From NCBI GenBank assembly GCA_019136515.1, contig JAGVUB010000142.1:40445-104444 (forward strand): a stretch of 64,000 nt of DNA, in the 5' to 3' direction. The position numbers were made by a program, and so were the translations under genes. This stretch comes from Verrucomicrobiota bacterium. Its GTDB lineage: Bacteria > Verrucomicrobiota > Verrucomicrobiia > Opitutales > Opitutaceae. The number at the start of each line of letters is the position of its first letter. Positions within the stretch are counted from its first letter, which is position 1. Positions 25,349 through 33,407 of this stretch are shown here, piece by piece. Below the pieces are notes generated by a model. The model saw only the letters and a program-made list of their open reading frames with translations. It did no database searches and was not told the origin of the DNA.

Positions 25349-25843
25349 ATGCTCGAACCGCCGCCGCAGTACCGCAACCGGCCCCCGCGGTTCACGGACG
25401 CCACGGTGCTGACCTCGATCGGTCCCGATCGACTCGGTCGCGAAGCCTGGCTCGAACCGAACACGGCACGAGCTTGGCAATCCATGCAGGCGACCGCTAC
25501 AGCGTCGGGCGTCACGCTCTGGGTCGCCTCCGCCTTCCGGAGCATCGCGCGGCAGGAGGAGATCGTGACAGCAAAGCTCCGGCGCGGATTGACCTGGGAA
25601 CAGATCCTCGCGGTGAGCGCCTACCCCGGATTCAGCGAACACCACACCGGTACCGCCATCGATCTCACCACGCCGGACTGCCCGGACCTGGTCGAGAAGT
25701 TCGAAACCACGGCAGCCTTCCGCTGGCTCACCCGCCACGCGAGCGGCTTCGGCTTCGCGCTTTCCTATCCCCGCGGCAACCCGCACGGCGTCGTCTACGA
25801 GCCATGGCATTGGAGATGGCACGACGGACTGCGCCAGCCATAG
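25349..25843 (+). CDS. VanY-like D-alanyl-D-alanine carboxypeptidase (M15 family)
   Basis: A 164-residue zinc peptidase acting on peptidoglycan stem peptides. The VanY motifs are present: SAFRSIARQEEI, the zinc-binding SEHHTGTAIDL (His98 and Asp105), and EPWHWRW with the second zinc His near residue 154 and its catalytic Glu. It has no signal peptide or transmembrane anchor, unlike many VanY proteins. It may therefore act on recycled muropeptides in the cytoplasm or be exported another way. An N-terminal extension missed by the chosen start cannot be excluded. Confidence 0.82.
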   Translation: MLEPPPQYRNRPPRFTDATVLTSIGPDRLGREAWLEPNTARAWQSMQATATASGVTLWVASAFRSIARQEEIVTAKLRRGLTWEQILAVSAYPGFSEHHTGTAIDLTTPDCPDLVEKFETTAAFRWLTRHASGFGFALSYPRGNPHGVVYEPWHWRWHDGLRQP

Positions 25844-25929
25844 CCCAGTCGCCTCGCCGGATGTGCCGTTGAAGCCGGTGCGGTTGCGAAACCGTCCGTT
25901 CCGCCGAATCTCCGCCCATTCCCTCGACG

Positions 25930-26970
25930 ATGCACCCAAACACCTCCTCCCTCTCGCGACGCGATGCCTTGCGCTACCTCGGGCTCGCCGGCGCCGCCGC
26001 CCTCCTGCCCGCGTTCGCCACACGCACCGGCGCCGCAGAAACCGCCACAGCGGCGGTCTCCGGCCCCACCGCGCTTCCCGATCTCGCCGGCGAACAGCCC
26101 GGCTACTGCCGCTTCAAGATCGGCGACTTCGACGCCGTCGCCCTTGACGACGGCGGCTTCGGCGGACCGCTCGACCAGGCGCCCTGGCCGAAGGCCGACC
26201 GCGCGCAACTCACCGCTGCGCTCGCCGGTGCATTTCTCCCCACCGACCGGTTTTCGCTCCCCTTCAATGTGCTGCTGGTGCGCATGGGCACCGAACTCGT
26301 CCTCGTCGACACCGGCTGCGGCCCGCTCTATGGCCCGACCAACGGCAAACTCCGCCAACGCCTCGCGGCCATCGGAGTGCAGCCGGAACAGATCACCGCC
26401 GTCTTCCTCACCCATGCTCACGGGGACCACTTCGGTGGCCTGCTCGACCCGGATACAAAGACCCCGGTCTTCGCCCGCGCGCAACATTTCATCCACCGCC
26501 GGGAGTTCGAGTTCTGGACCGGCTCCGCCCCCGATCTCTCCACCTCCGGCGTCCCGGTGGAAGCCCGCGCTGCGGCCATCGCCCGCGCGCAGGAATACCT
26601 CAACGCGCTCCGCTCCCGGTGGCAGTTCATCGGCCCCGGCGACCGGTTGCTCGACGGCCTCGAGATCCTCGACGCCCCGGGCCACACCCCCGGCCACATC
26701 GCGCTCCAGTTCTCCTCGGGCAACGCCCAATTGCTCCACTTTGTGGACACGCTGCACCATCACGCGATCTCCTTCGCCCATCCCGACATTCCGATCGCGT
26801 TCGACGTGCAGCCCGAGCTGGGCAGCGTTACGCGCCGCCGCCTGCTCGACCGCGCCGCCGCCGACCGCACCCGCCTGTTCGGCGCGCACATGCCCTTCCC
26901 AGCGCTCGGCCACGTCCGCAAGGTCGGCAAAGGGTACGAGCACGTCATCGAGCCCTGGCCGGCGCTTTAG
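25930..26970 (+). CDS. Tat-exported MBL-fold metallo-hydrolase
   Basis: A 346-residue protein. The N-terminus SRRDALRYLGLAGAAALL is a twin-arginine signal, so the folded, metal-loaded enzyme would be exported. The catalytic metal motif is THAHGDHFGG, with further ligands in APGHTPGHIALQF and HHHAISF, and GAHMPFPALGH near the end. The domain layout resembles MBL-fold lactonase or hydrolase families that include quorum-quenching enzymes, but the substrate cannot be inferred. It is flanked by unrelated secreted-protein genes on the same strand. Confidence 0.82.
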   Translation: MHPNTSSLSRRDALRYLGLAGAAALLPAFATRTGAAETATAAVSGPTALPDLAGEQPGYCRFKIGDFDAVALDDGGFGGPLDQAPWPKADRAQLTAALAGAFLPTDRFSLPFNVLLVRMGTELVLVDTGCGPLYGPTNGKLRQRLAAIGVQPEQITAVFLTHAHGDHFGGLLDPDTKTPVFARAQHFIHRREFEFWTGSAPDLSTSGVPVEARAAAIARAQEYLNALRSRWQFIGPGDRLLDGLEILDAPGHTPGHIALQFSSGNAQLLHFVDTLHHHAISFAHPDIPIAFDVQPELGSVTRRRLLDRAAADRTRLFGAHMPFPALGHVRKVGKGYEHVIEPWPAL

Positions 26971-27012
26971 CCTCCGTAATCCGCGCTCAAGTAACCGCCC
27001 CGGAGGGCCGTT

Positions 27013-27034
27013 GTAGGCGGAGCTGTCAACGCCC
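27013..27034 (+). repeat. GTAG-led REP-like hairpin
   Basis: GTAG overlaps a GGCG/CGCC stem (27016-27019 with 27030-27033) around a 10-nt loop, directly before the next start codon. It resembles the elements at 14585 and 62377. Confidence 0.3.
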
Positions 27035-27037
27035 ACC

Positions 27038-27436
27038 ATGTCCTCGGCCCTCCGCTCCGCCCTGTTCTTCCTCGCCTGCTCCGCGAACGCGCTGGCCGGT
27101 GTGCCTGTCGATCCACCGGCGCCCTACCGGGCCAAGCTGCCCCGGTTCACGGTAGAGCAGTTCGGAACCTTCGCCTGTGCGGATGTGTTGGTCGAAACCA
27201 ACGCCTACGGCTTCGTGACTCGTGTCGAAGTGAAGTCCGCCTCCCGGGCCGATTTCGGCGAAGCCTGCCTGGTGGCGATCCGCCAGTGGCGGTACGCGCC
27301 AGCCCGCAGCTACGGCCTGCCCACGCCGGCGAAGTTCATTCAGCCCATCCGCCTCACCGCTGGCACGGTCTCGGCCGAACGCGGGAAACCGGCCGCGCCC
27401 TCGCTTTCGGCCGCCACCACAGCCCGACAGCAATAA
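27038..27436 (+). CDS. Small exported protein with a TonB C-terminal-like domain
   Basis: A 132-residue protein with a signal peptide (LFFLACSANALAG). The central part FACADVLVETNAYGFVTRVEVKSASRADFGEACLVAIRQWRYAPA has the strand-helix-strand pattern and the WRYxPA motif of the TonB C-terminal domain. It lacks the N-terminal anchor and proline-rich rod of TonB, so it is not an energy transducer by itself. Stand-alone periplasmic TonB_C proteins are common in this phylum, with unknown roles. It ends 24 bp from the convergent glycosyltransferase stop. Confidence 0.75.
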   Translation: MSSALRSALFFLACSANALAGVPVDPPAPYRAKLPRFTVEQFGTFACADVLVETNAYGFVTRVEVKSASRADFGEACLVAIRQWRYAPARSYGLPTPAKFIQPIRLTAGTVSAERGKPAAPSLSAATTARQQ

Positions 27437-27450
27437 CCCGGCCCCCGGAT

Positions 27451-27472
27451 GCCCGACGTTTCACCGTCGGGC
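27451..27472. terminator. Hairpin between convergent genes (terminator or REP-like)
   Basis: A perfect 8-bp stem GCCCGACG/CGTCGGGC has the loop TTTCAC, and the minus-strand gene's stop codon lies inside the loop. There is no T-run. The same GACGTTTCAC core recurs in the hairpin at 62381. Confidence 0.5.
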
Positions 27473-28717
27473 CGCGCGCGCGATCTCCTCCAACCGCGCC
27501 TCGAACTCCCCGAGCACCGTCGACCGCCGAAACCGGCCGACCCATGCCAGACCGTTGCGGCCCCACTCCGTGAGCCGGGCTTCACCGGCGCTCGCCATCG
27601 CCGCCGCCGCGCGCGCCACCCCTGCCGGATCGTCGGGCTCAGCGACGAGGCCGAACCCGCCCGCCTCCACCGCCCTCGCCAACTCGCTCCCACGGTCGGC
27701 CACCGCAAGCACCGGTTTCGCCCGCCCCAGCGCCGTGAGCAGCTTGCTCGGGAAGAAGAACTGACCGGAGCCCTTCTGCTGGGTGATCACGCAGGCGTCC
27801 GCCGCGATCAGCATCTCCGCGAACGCTTCGTCGGGCTGGAGCGGCAAGAATGTCAATGACCCCGGCGCCTGCCGCGCCGCCTCCACCAGCTCCGCCTTGC
27901 CCGCACCGTCCCCGGCCACGATCCAGCACGGCGCGGGACCGTCCGCCGTCCCAGCGGCGGCCGCCTCGACCAGCACACCCAGTCCCTGTTTCATCCCGAT
28001 GTTGCCCGAATACACCAGCAGGAACGCCCCCGGCGGTATGCGGTGCCGCGCCGCAAACGCCGCACGCGCCGCCACCCGCTCCGGCGCCGGCGCCGCCCCC
28101 GGCAACACCTCCGCCACCCAGTTCGGGAAGAACACCCGCCGGCTCTGCTCCACGCTCTTCTCCCGAAAAGCCGCCAACATTCCGTCGGAGATCCCCGACA
28201 CCGCCGCGGCCTTGCGGTAAGCGAGACGCTCCAGCGCGTAGAGCAGCCGCGTGAACTGCCCCGGCCGCAGCATCCCCAGCCCCACCGCGGCGTCCGGCTG
28301 GAGGTCCTGCACATGGAAGACGAAGGGGCGTCGCCACAGCCGGGACATCACCCACGCCGGCACCCCCGCCGCTAGCGGCGGCGACACCACCACCAGAACA
28401 TCCGGCCGCCGCAGCGTCGCCAGCCGCAGGAGCGACGTCGCCAGGAAGCTCGCCTCATGCACGATGCGGCGCATCGCCGTCACCCGCCGCGGTACATGGT
28501 GCCAGCACCGGCGCACGGTCACCCCCGCCAGCCGGTCGGTGCGGTACAGCCGCCCTTCGTCGCCGGGCCGTTTCCGCCACACCGGATAGTACGGGAAGGT
28601 CGTCACCATCTCGACGTCGTGGCCGCGCCCCGCCAGCCATTCGGCCATCCCGGTATTGAATGGCGCGATGCCGGTCGGTTCCGGCGCGTAGTTGATTCCC
28701 CAGATGATGATGCGCAT
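27461..28717 (-). CDS. WcaI-family glycosyltransferase (GT4)
   Basis: A 418-residue retaining glycosyltransferase. The start MRIIIWGINYAPEPTGIAPFNTGMAEWL is characteristic of the WcaI-like group involved in exopolysaccharide synthesis. The GT-B C-terminal half shows LVYSGNIGMKQGLGVLVEA and the later SGQFFFPSKLLTALGRAKPVLAV donor-binding region with a conserved acidic residue. An alternative start lies five codons upstream (28732). It is transcribed away from the main polysaccharide run, which begins 200 bp on the other side with the large TPR protein. It therefore probably belongs to the same locus functionally. Confidence 0.88.
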   Translation of the reverse strand: MRIIIWGINYAPEPTGIAPFNTGMAEWLAGRGHDVEMVTTFPYYPVWRKRPGDEGRLYRTDRLAGVTVRRCWHHVPRRVTAMRRIVHEASFLATSLLRLATLRRPDVLVVVSPPLAAGVPAWVMSRLWRRPFVFHVQDLQPDAAVGLGMLRPGQFTRLLYALERLAYRKAAAVSGISDGMLAAFREKSVEQSRRVFFPNWVAEVLPGAAPAPERVAARAAFAARHRIPPGAFLLVYSGNIGMKQGLGVLVEAAAAGTADGPAPCWIVAGDGAGKAELVEAARQAPGSLTFLPLQPDEAFAEMLIAADACVITQQKGSGQFFFPSKLLTALGRAKPVLAVADRGSELARAVEAGGFGLVAEPDDPAGVARAAAAMASAGEARLTEWGRNGLAWVGRFRRSTVLGEFEARLEEIARAARR

Positions 28718-28935
28718 CGATGTGCCCGCCATGTTGGCGGGCTGCGCGCCGGCGTCAACGGGCCCGCCCGCGGTGGCACTCGTATCCGGGAAACCCCTAG
28801 GTCACGCCCCTTGACTTCCCCCCGCTCCCGCCAACGCTCTCCCTGATTCTGCGCCGGCCCGGGCCCCGCCCATCCGCGCAACCCCTGGCCTCCGTTCCCC
28901 GCGCCCCGGTCCCTCCAATCGCCGCCCTACCTCCG

Positions 28936-31509
28936 ATGAAACTGACGAAGAAAACCCTCCTCGTTTCCCTCGCGGTCGCCCTCCCGATCGTCGTGGGCGG
29001 TGGATACCTTTTCGCCAAGAAGGTCGCCTGGCCGTACTACAAGCAGTACCGAGCCGCCAGTTTCGAGCGCAGCGCCCGCACCCTGCTCGACAAGGGCGAC
29101 TACGAGAACGCGCTGCTCTTTGTCCGCAAGAACCTCGCCACCAACCAGCAGAACGTCTCCAGCTGGCGCTTGGCCGCCGAGATCGCCGAGAAGCGCAACG
29201 ACCCCAACGCGCTCTTCTACCTCCAACGCCTGCTCGCCCTCGACCCGACCCTCGAAAACCGCATGCGGCTGCTGCGCCGGGCGCTCGTCCTGCGCGCCGA
29301 TGCCCTCGCCACCCGCGCCGTCGACCAGGCCGGGCCCGAAGCCCGCGACTCCGCCGAGTTCCACGAGCTTGCCGCCCAGGTCTGCCTGCGCAACGGCGAC
29401 TTCATCCAGGCCAAGTTCCACCTCATCACGCTCTGCGAGTTACGACCCGACAACCGCGCCGCGCGCCTTGAGCTCGCACAAATCCGCCTCGCCGAGGCCC
29501 CGGCCGACCGCCGGTCCGAAGTGCGTGCCGAGATCCGCACCCTCGCCGGCGATCCGGCCCTGCGTGCGCGCGCCCTCGTGCTGCTCCTCACCGACACGAT
29601 GCAGCATAAACAGGATGGCGAGGTCCCCGAGCTGCTCGCTCTGCTTCGGCGCGAACCGTCCCTTTCCGTCGCCCAGTCCGTCGTCCTGACCGAGGCGGTA
29701 CGCCGCTACGAACCCGATGTTTTCCCCGCGGCCATCCAGCAGCTCCAGACCCTCGCCGGCACCGATCCCGCCGACATCGCCCGCGTCGGCCAATATCTGA
29801 TCTCCGCCAACAAGGCGGCCGAGGCCAAAGCATGGCTTTCTGCCTTCCCTTCGCCGACGGCGGATGAGGTGCTCGTCCAGTATGCGTTGGCCGAGGCCCA
29901 GATCACGCTCCGCGAATGGGCCGAGGTGGAGGCGTCCCTCAAGGCGCGCCAATGGAAGGATTTCGATTTCGAGCGCCTCGTGATGATCGCGATCGCCCAG
30001 CGCGAGCGCGGCGACCTCGCCGCCTTCGGCGAAACTTGGCGGCTCTCGCTCACCCAGGCCGGCACCAGCCCGGCCCGGCTCGAACGTCTTCTCGCCCACA
30101 CCACCCGCTGGGGGTGGGCCGAGCAGCGCATCGAGGTGCTTTGGCGCCTCTTCCAGCAGACCCCGTCCGACACCAAGGTGCAGCGGCAACTTTTCGCCTA
30201 CGAGCGCGCCCAAGGTAACACCGCCAACCTCAACCGTCTCTTCGCCCGCCTCCTCGAGGCCGGCCCGGGCGATGCGGTCGCGAAAAACAACTACGCCTAC
30301 ACCGCCCTGCTCCTCGGCGCCAACACCGCCCGGGCAGCCGCACTCGCGCGTGAGATCTACACCGCCGACCCCAAGAACCCCTACTACGCCACCACCCACG
30401 CCCTCGCGCTGTTGCGTTCCGGCCATCCCGATCAGGCCCGCTCCCTTCTCGCGTCGTTCGACTCCCTCCAGTTCTGGCAACCCGAACGCATCGTCATTCA
30501 GGCCGCTGTGCTTGCCGCCAACGGGAGCCACGAGGAAGCCGACCTCCTCCTGGCCACGGTCGACGATCGCCGTCTCCTCCCGGAGGAAAAGCGCATTGCC
30601 GCCGACACCCGCGCGGCGATCGACCGCTACCGTGCTAGCACCGCTCGCACCTCCGCAATCACCGAGACAGTGGCCTCCCGCCGCCAAGCCACCGCCGCCA
30701 AAAGCCTGCTTGCCCTGCTCCCCGAAACCCTGCGCGTCAACCCCTCGCTCGCCATGGAGCTAGCCGACTCGCTCTATGCCAGCGACGATTTCGCATCTTT
30801 GGCGAAGGAGCTCGGCTCGGCTCCGTGGGCGAATCGCGATTTCCTTCGCCTCGCCCTGCTCGCCTATGCCCAGCGACGCCTGGACCGCCTCGGCGAAGCC
30901 CGCAACACCTGGCGCATGGCCATCAACTCGGTCGGCACTCGCCCGGACCTGCAACGCGTGCTCGCCCTGCTCGCCGGGACGTGGAGTTGGGAGGAGGAAC
31001 GAATGGACCTGCTCGCCCGCATCCTCCAGCGCGACTCGGCCGACCAAGCCGCACTTGACGAAGTCGCCGCCTACTACGCCCGCCTGCACCGCACCACCGA
31101 TCTCGCCCGGGTCTACGAATCGGCCAACCGCGTTACCAATGCCACGGCGGGAAACCGCGCGCGCTTCGCCTACTACAGCCTCCTCGCCGGCATCAACACC
31201 ACCGAGGCGCACGTCGCGGCCAAAGCGGCCTTCGACCAGAATCCATCCGACCTGTTCGCCGCGCGTGCGTTGGCCCTATCGCTCTGGAGGCAGGGTCAAG
31301 CTCGCGCCGGTCTGCAAGTCCTCGGCAACCCAACGGTCCGGGTGTCCCCCGAGGTCGACCTCTCGCTAGTCCTCGCCCTGCTGCACGACGCAGCGGGTGA
31401 GGGCGACGAAGCGCGCAAGTATCTGGCAAGTTTCTCCGGCGGCGAAGCCCTTCCCGAAGAGAAACTCCTCGCCGAAACCCTCGCGCGGAAGCTCACCCCT
31501 GCGAGCTGA
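28936..31509 (+). CDS. Large membrane-anchored TPR protein, exopolysaccharide locus
   Basis: An 857-residue protein with one N-terminal membrane segment (residues about 7-28). Many degenerate TPR-type helical repeats follow over its whole length, for example DKGDYENALLFVRKNLATNQQN and AEIYTADPKNPYYATTHALALLRSG-like units. Long TPR proteins of this layout accompany exosortase/PEP-CTERM polysaccharide systems, where they are thought to help assembly or secretion across the periplasm. It has no enzymatic motif. It opens the + strand part of the locus and is followed by a 519-bp gap. Confidence 0.75.
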   Translation: MKLTKKTLLVSLAVALPIVVGGGYLFAKKVAWPYYKQYRAASFERSARTLLDKGDYENALLFVRKNLATNQQNVSSWRLAAEIAEKRNDPNALFYLQRLLALDPTLENRMRLLRRALVLRADALATRAVDQAGPEARDSAEFHELAAQVCLRNGDFIQAKFHLITLCELRPDNRAARLELAQIRLAEAPADRRSEVRAEIRTLAGDPALRARALVLLLTDTMQHKQDGEVPELLALLRREPSLSVAQSVVLTEAVRRYEPDVFPAAIQQLQTLAGTDPADIARVGQYLISANKAAEAKAWLSAFPSPTADEVLVQYALAEAQITLREWAEVEASLKARQWKDFDFERLVMIAIAQRERGDLAAFGETWRLSLTQAGTSPARLERLLAHTTRWGWAEQRIEVLWRLFQQTPSDTKVQRQLFAYERAQGNTANLNRLFARLLEAGPGDAVAKNNYAYTALLLGANTARAAALAREIYTADPKNPYYATTHALALLRSGHPDQARSLLASFDSLQFWQPERIVIQAAVLAANGSHEEADLLLATVDDRRLLPEEKRIAADTRAAIDRYRASTARTSAITETVASRRQATAAKSLLALLPETLRVNPSLAMELADSLYASDDFASLAKELGSAPWANRDFLRLALLAYAQRRLDRLGEARNTWRMAINSVGTRPDLQRVLALLAGTWSWEEERMDLLARILQRDSADQAALDEVAAYYARLHRTTDLARVYESANRVTNATAGNRARFAYYSLLAGINTTEAHVAAKAAFDQNPSDLFAARALALSLWRQGQARAGLQVLGNPTVRVSPEVDLSLVLALLHDAAGEGDEARKYLASFSGGEALPEEKLLAETLARKLTPAS

Positions 31510-31739
31510 ACAACCGCAAATTCCGGCGCTCCGTACCTCCCGCCAGCTGCGCTCGGCCGACTCCGGCGCCCGGGCGCACAATCCGTGCAGCCCCAACGCT
31601 CGCGTCGCCCCGTGCGCACCACCGCGCTTCCAGAGGCCGCGCGGCTGCCAAACACTGCCCCTCCAAGCTCCAAGGCAACGCGGCCTGGGGCTCGGCTCCA
31701 TGATTCTCCGCACGCCACGAAAAGCGTCCTGCACGGATC

Positions 31740-31773
31740 ACTTACGAACTTCCCTGATCGACCGTAAGTTTTT
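31740..31773 (+). terminator. Terminator-like hairpin in the leader
   Basis: A perfect 7-bp stem ACTTACG/CGTAAGT with a 16-nt loop ends in five T's. It lies 230 bp after the TPR gene and 255 bp before the NusG-like gene. It could end the upstream transcript or act as an attenuator. Confidence 0.5.
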
Positions 31774-31840
31774 CCCCGATTTCAAGGATCGGGTTTCCGG
31801 GTATAGGGGTGTAAAAACGCCGTCAAATACGACTGGAATC

Positions 31841-31856
31841 TGGTTCGTCGATTGCG
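31841..31856 (+). promoter_or_regulatory. Candidate sigma-54 (-24/-12) promoter
   Basis: TGGTTCG, four bases, TTGCG: the invariant GG and GC have the required 10-bp spacing, with 9 of 12 consensus positions matched. It is about 170 bp upstream of the NusG-like gene. PEP-CTERM/exosortase loci in other bacteria are often under sigma-54 activators, which makes the match worth noting. Chance cannot be excluded. Confidence 0.35.
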
Positions 31857-32028
31857 CCATATTCCGGGCTGATACTTACCAAGGACAGATCGCCGTTTTC
31901 CTTGATTCACTCGACTCCATGAAGCGCACCGTTTCCACGTCTCGATTCCCTTCGCCGGTCATGCCGGGATTCGGTGCAGCGCGCGATCCGCTCTCCGTCC
32001 GAGTGATCCGCTGCGCCGGGCAGGCCAC

Positions 32029-32586
32029 ATGAACATGGAAGCTCCGCTCCTCTGGTATTGCCTGCGTGCCCGTCTCAAGCGCGAGCACTTCGCCGCGATC
32101 CAGTTGGCCGAGCGCACCGGCGTCGAGACGTTCGCCCCGCGGCTGGCCCTCCGTCGCGCGCGCACGACCGGCGGAGTCGTCGTCGCCACCGAGGCGCTTT
32201 TCCCCGGGTATCTTTTCGCCCGCTTCCGTCTGCCAAACGACTCGCGGTTCGTGCTCAGCACGCCCGATGTCACCGGATTGGTCCACTTCGGCGACCACAC
32301 ACCTGCCGTGCCGGAACCATTGATCGAGCTCCTGCGCACCCACGCCACCGGCACGCAACCCTGCGCCCCCGTGCTCGCCCCCGGCGACTGGATCGAGGTG
32401 CTCTCCGGCTGCCTCGCCGGCAGCCAAGGCCGCATCGTCACGTTCGACTCCGGTCGAAGCCGCGCCTGGGTGCTCCTCGCTTTGCTCGGCCAAGATCTTC
32501 GCGTCTGCCTGCCGACCGATGCCCTGCGGCGTACCGGACCGGCCTCCCTCGATTTTCCTCCGGCACTTCTGGCGTCCTGCGGTTAG
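32029..32586 (+). CDS. NusG-paralogue antitermination factor (RfaH/UpxY-like)
   Basis: A 185-residue protein with an N-terminal NGN domain (LWYCLRARLKREHFAAIQL, then EALFPGYLFARFRLPND) and a C-terminal KOW domain (LAPGDWIEVLSGCLAGSQGRIVTF). The general NusG is an essential gene found in the secE-rplK cluster. A copy at the head of a capsule or exopolysaccharide locus is typical of specialised paralogues such as RfaH, LoaP and UpxY, which let RNA polymerase read through long operons. The downstream run of about 26 kb fits that role. The ATG two codons downstream is an alternative start. Confidence 0.85.
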   Translation: MNMEAPLLWYCLRARLKREHFAAIQLAERTGVETFAPRLALRRARTTGGVVVATEALFPGYLFARFRLPNDSRFVLSTPDVTGLVHFGDHTPAVPEPLIELLRTHATGTQPCAPVLAPGDWIEVLSGCLAGSQGRIVTFDSGRSRAWVLLALLGQDLRVCLPTDALRRTGPASLDFPPALLASCG

Positions 32587-32684
32587 CCCGCCGCCAATAG
32601 TCCCGGACTCACATGATCACCATCCGCCCCTTCCGCACCCGGGGCTCGCATGCAGCAAGGCCAATTTCCCGGCCTGCCGCCAAG

Positions 32685-32696
32685 GGCGGTAGCTTG
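32685..32696 (+). promoter_or_regulatory. ops-like element
   Basis: GGCGGTAGCTTG matches 11 of 12 bases of the E. coli ops element (GGCGGTAGCGTG) that recruits RfaH. It sits in a small hairpin (GGGC/GCCC) with GGTAG in the loop, as expected for ops. It lies between the NusG-like gene and the export genes. A REP-like origin is the competing explanation. Confidence 0.4.
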
Positions 32697-32749
32697 CCCG
32701 CCTGCGATCAGCGCTTCCACCACCCGATCGCCGCCCGACCCTCCACCCC

Positions 32750-32980
32750 ATGATCACCACGGTCACCGGAAAACATCAGATCACAATCCCCGCGAAGCTG
32801 GCCGCTGCGATGGGTATCGTTCCCGGCAGCCGCCTCGAGTGGCAAACGACCAGCCAGCCCGCCGTCATCCGCGTTCGTGTCCTGCCCGACCGGAAAGCCA
32901 TCGCCAACGGTCTGCTCGGGGCCGGCCGGCCGTACTTGGGCGCCTCAACCGCCGCGAACTCCCCCAAGCCCACCCGATGA
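32750..32980 (+). CDS. AbrB/SpoVT-type antitoxin
   Basis: A 76-residue protein. The N-terminal 45 residues form a swapped-hairpin AbrB fold (TTVTGKHQITIPAKLAAAMGIVPGSRLEWQ) that binds DNA as a dimer. The C-terminal tail would wrap the toxin. Its stop overlaps the start of the PIN gene (ATGA), the standard antitoxin-toxin arrangement of VapBC-like modules. Autoregulation of the pair is expected by family knowledge. Confidence 0.85.
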   Translation: MITTVTGKHQITIPAKLAAAMGIVPGSRLEWQTTSQPAVIRVRVLPDRKAIANGLLGAGRPYLGASTAANSPKPTR

Positions 32981-33390
32981 TCACCCACGTTTTCGACACC
33001 TCGGCCATCCTTGCCCACTATTTCCACGAGCCCGGCGCCGAGCAGGTCAACGCCCTCCTCGCCGACAACGCCGTCGAGGTCGGGCTGCCCGCCATCGCGC
33101 TCATCGATTTGAAGACCCGCCTCGCCTCCTCCGTCCGCGATCCCGCAGAGGCCAGCCGCGCCTTCCATCTCTACTCTGAGGAGTTGATCTCCGCCATTCC
33201 AGTCACGCGCGAGATCGTCGCCCGCGCCGAGGAGATCCTCCAACGCGCCGACACCTCCCTGACCCTTCTCGAGGCCATCGCCGCCGCCACCGCCCAGAGT
33301 GAGCGCGCCGTCCTCGTTCATCGCGACGCCAACTTCGCCCGCCTCCCCGCCGGGCTGCTCGCACAATGCGCCCTGCCCTTGGAAACCTGA
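32977..33390 (+). CDS. PIN-domain toxin (VapC-like ribonuclease)
   Basis: A 137-residue PIN-domain protein, a probable metal-dependent endoribonuclease. The first acidic motif is HVFDTSAILAHY; the second position is IALIDLKTRL, where a Glu is more usual; the third is LLEAIAAATAQ, and the final one VLVHRDANFARL. Changes at two acidic positions (Asp for Glu, Glu for Asp) are conservative, so activity is likely. It is translationally coupled to the AbrB antitoxin. The next gene, the Wza-like exporter, starts 17 bp downstream, so the module may be cotranscribed with the polysaccharide operon. Confidence 0.85.
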   Translation: MITHVFDTSAILAHYFHEPGAEQVNALLADNAVEVGLPAIALIDLKTRLASSVRDPAEASRAFHLYSEELISAIPVTREIVARAEEILQRADTSLTLLEAIAAATAQSERAVLVHRDANFARLPAGLLAQCALPLET

Positions 33391-33407
33391 ACCCGGTCGC
33401 TCCGCCC

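Larger units (their letters stand above)
31510..32028 (+). other. 519-bp non-coding leader upstream of the NusG-like gene
   Basis: No convincing gene lies here. The first 220 bp have normal GC content. From about 31735 to 31930 the DNA is much richer in A/T than its surroundings. It carries two hairpins: 31740-31769 (ACTTACG/CGTAAGT then T's) and 31775-31793 (CCCGAT/ATCGGG). A sigma-54-like box lies at 31841. This looks like the main control region of the polysaccharide operon. Confidence 0.6.
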
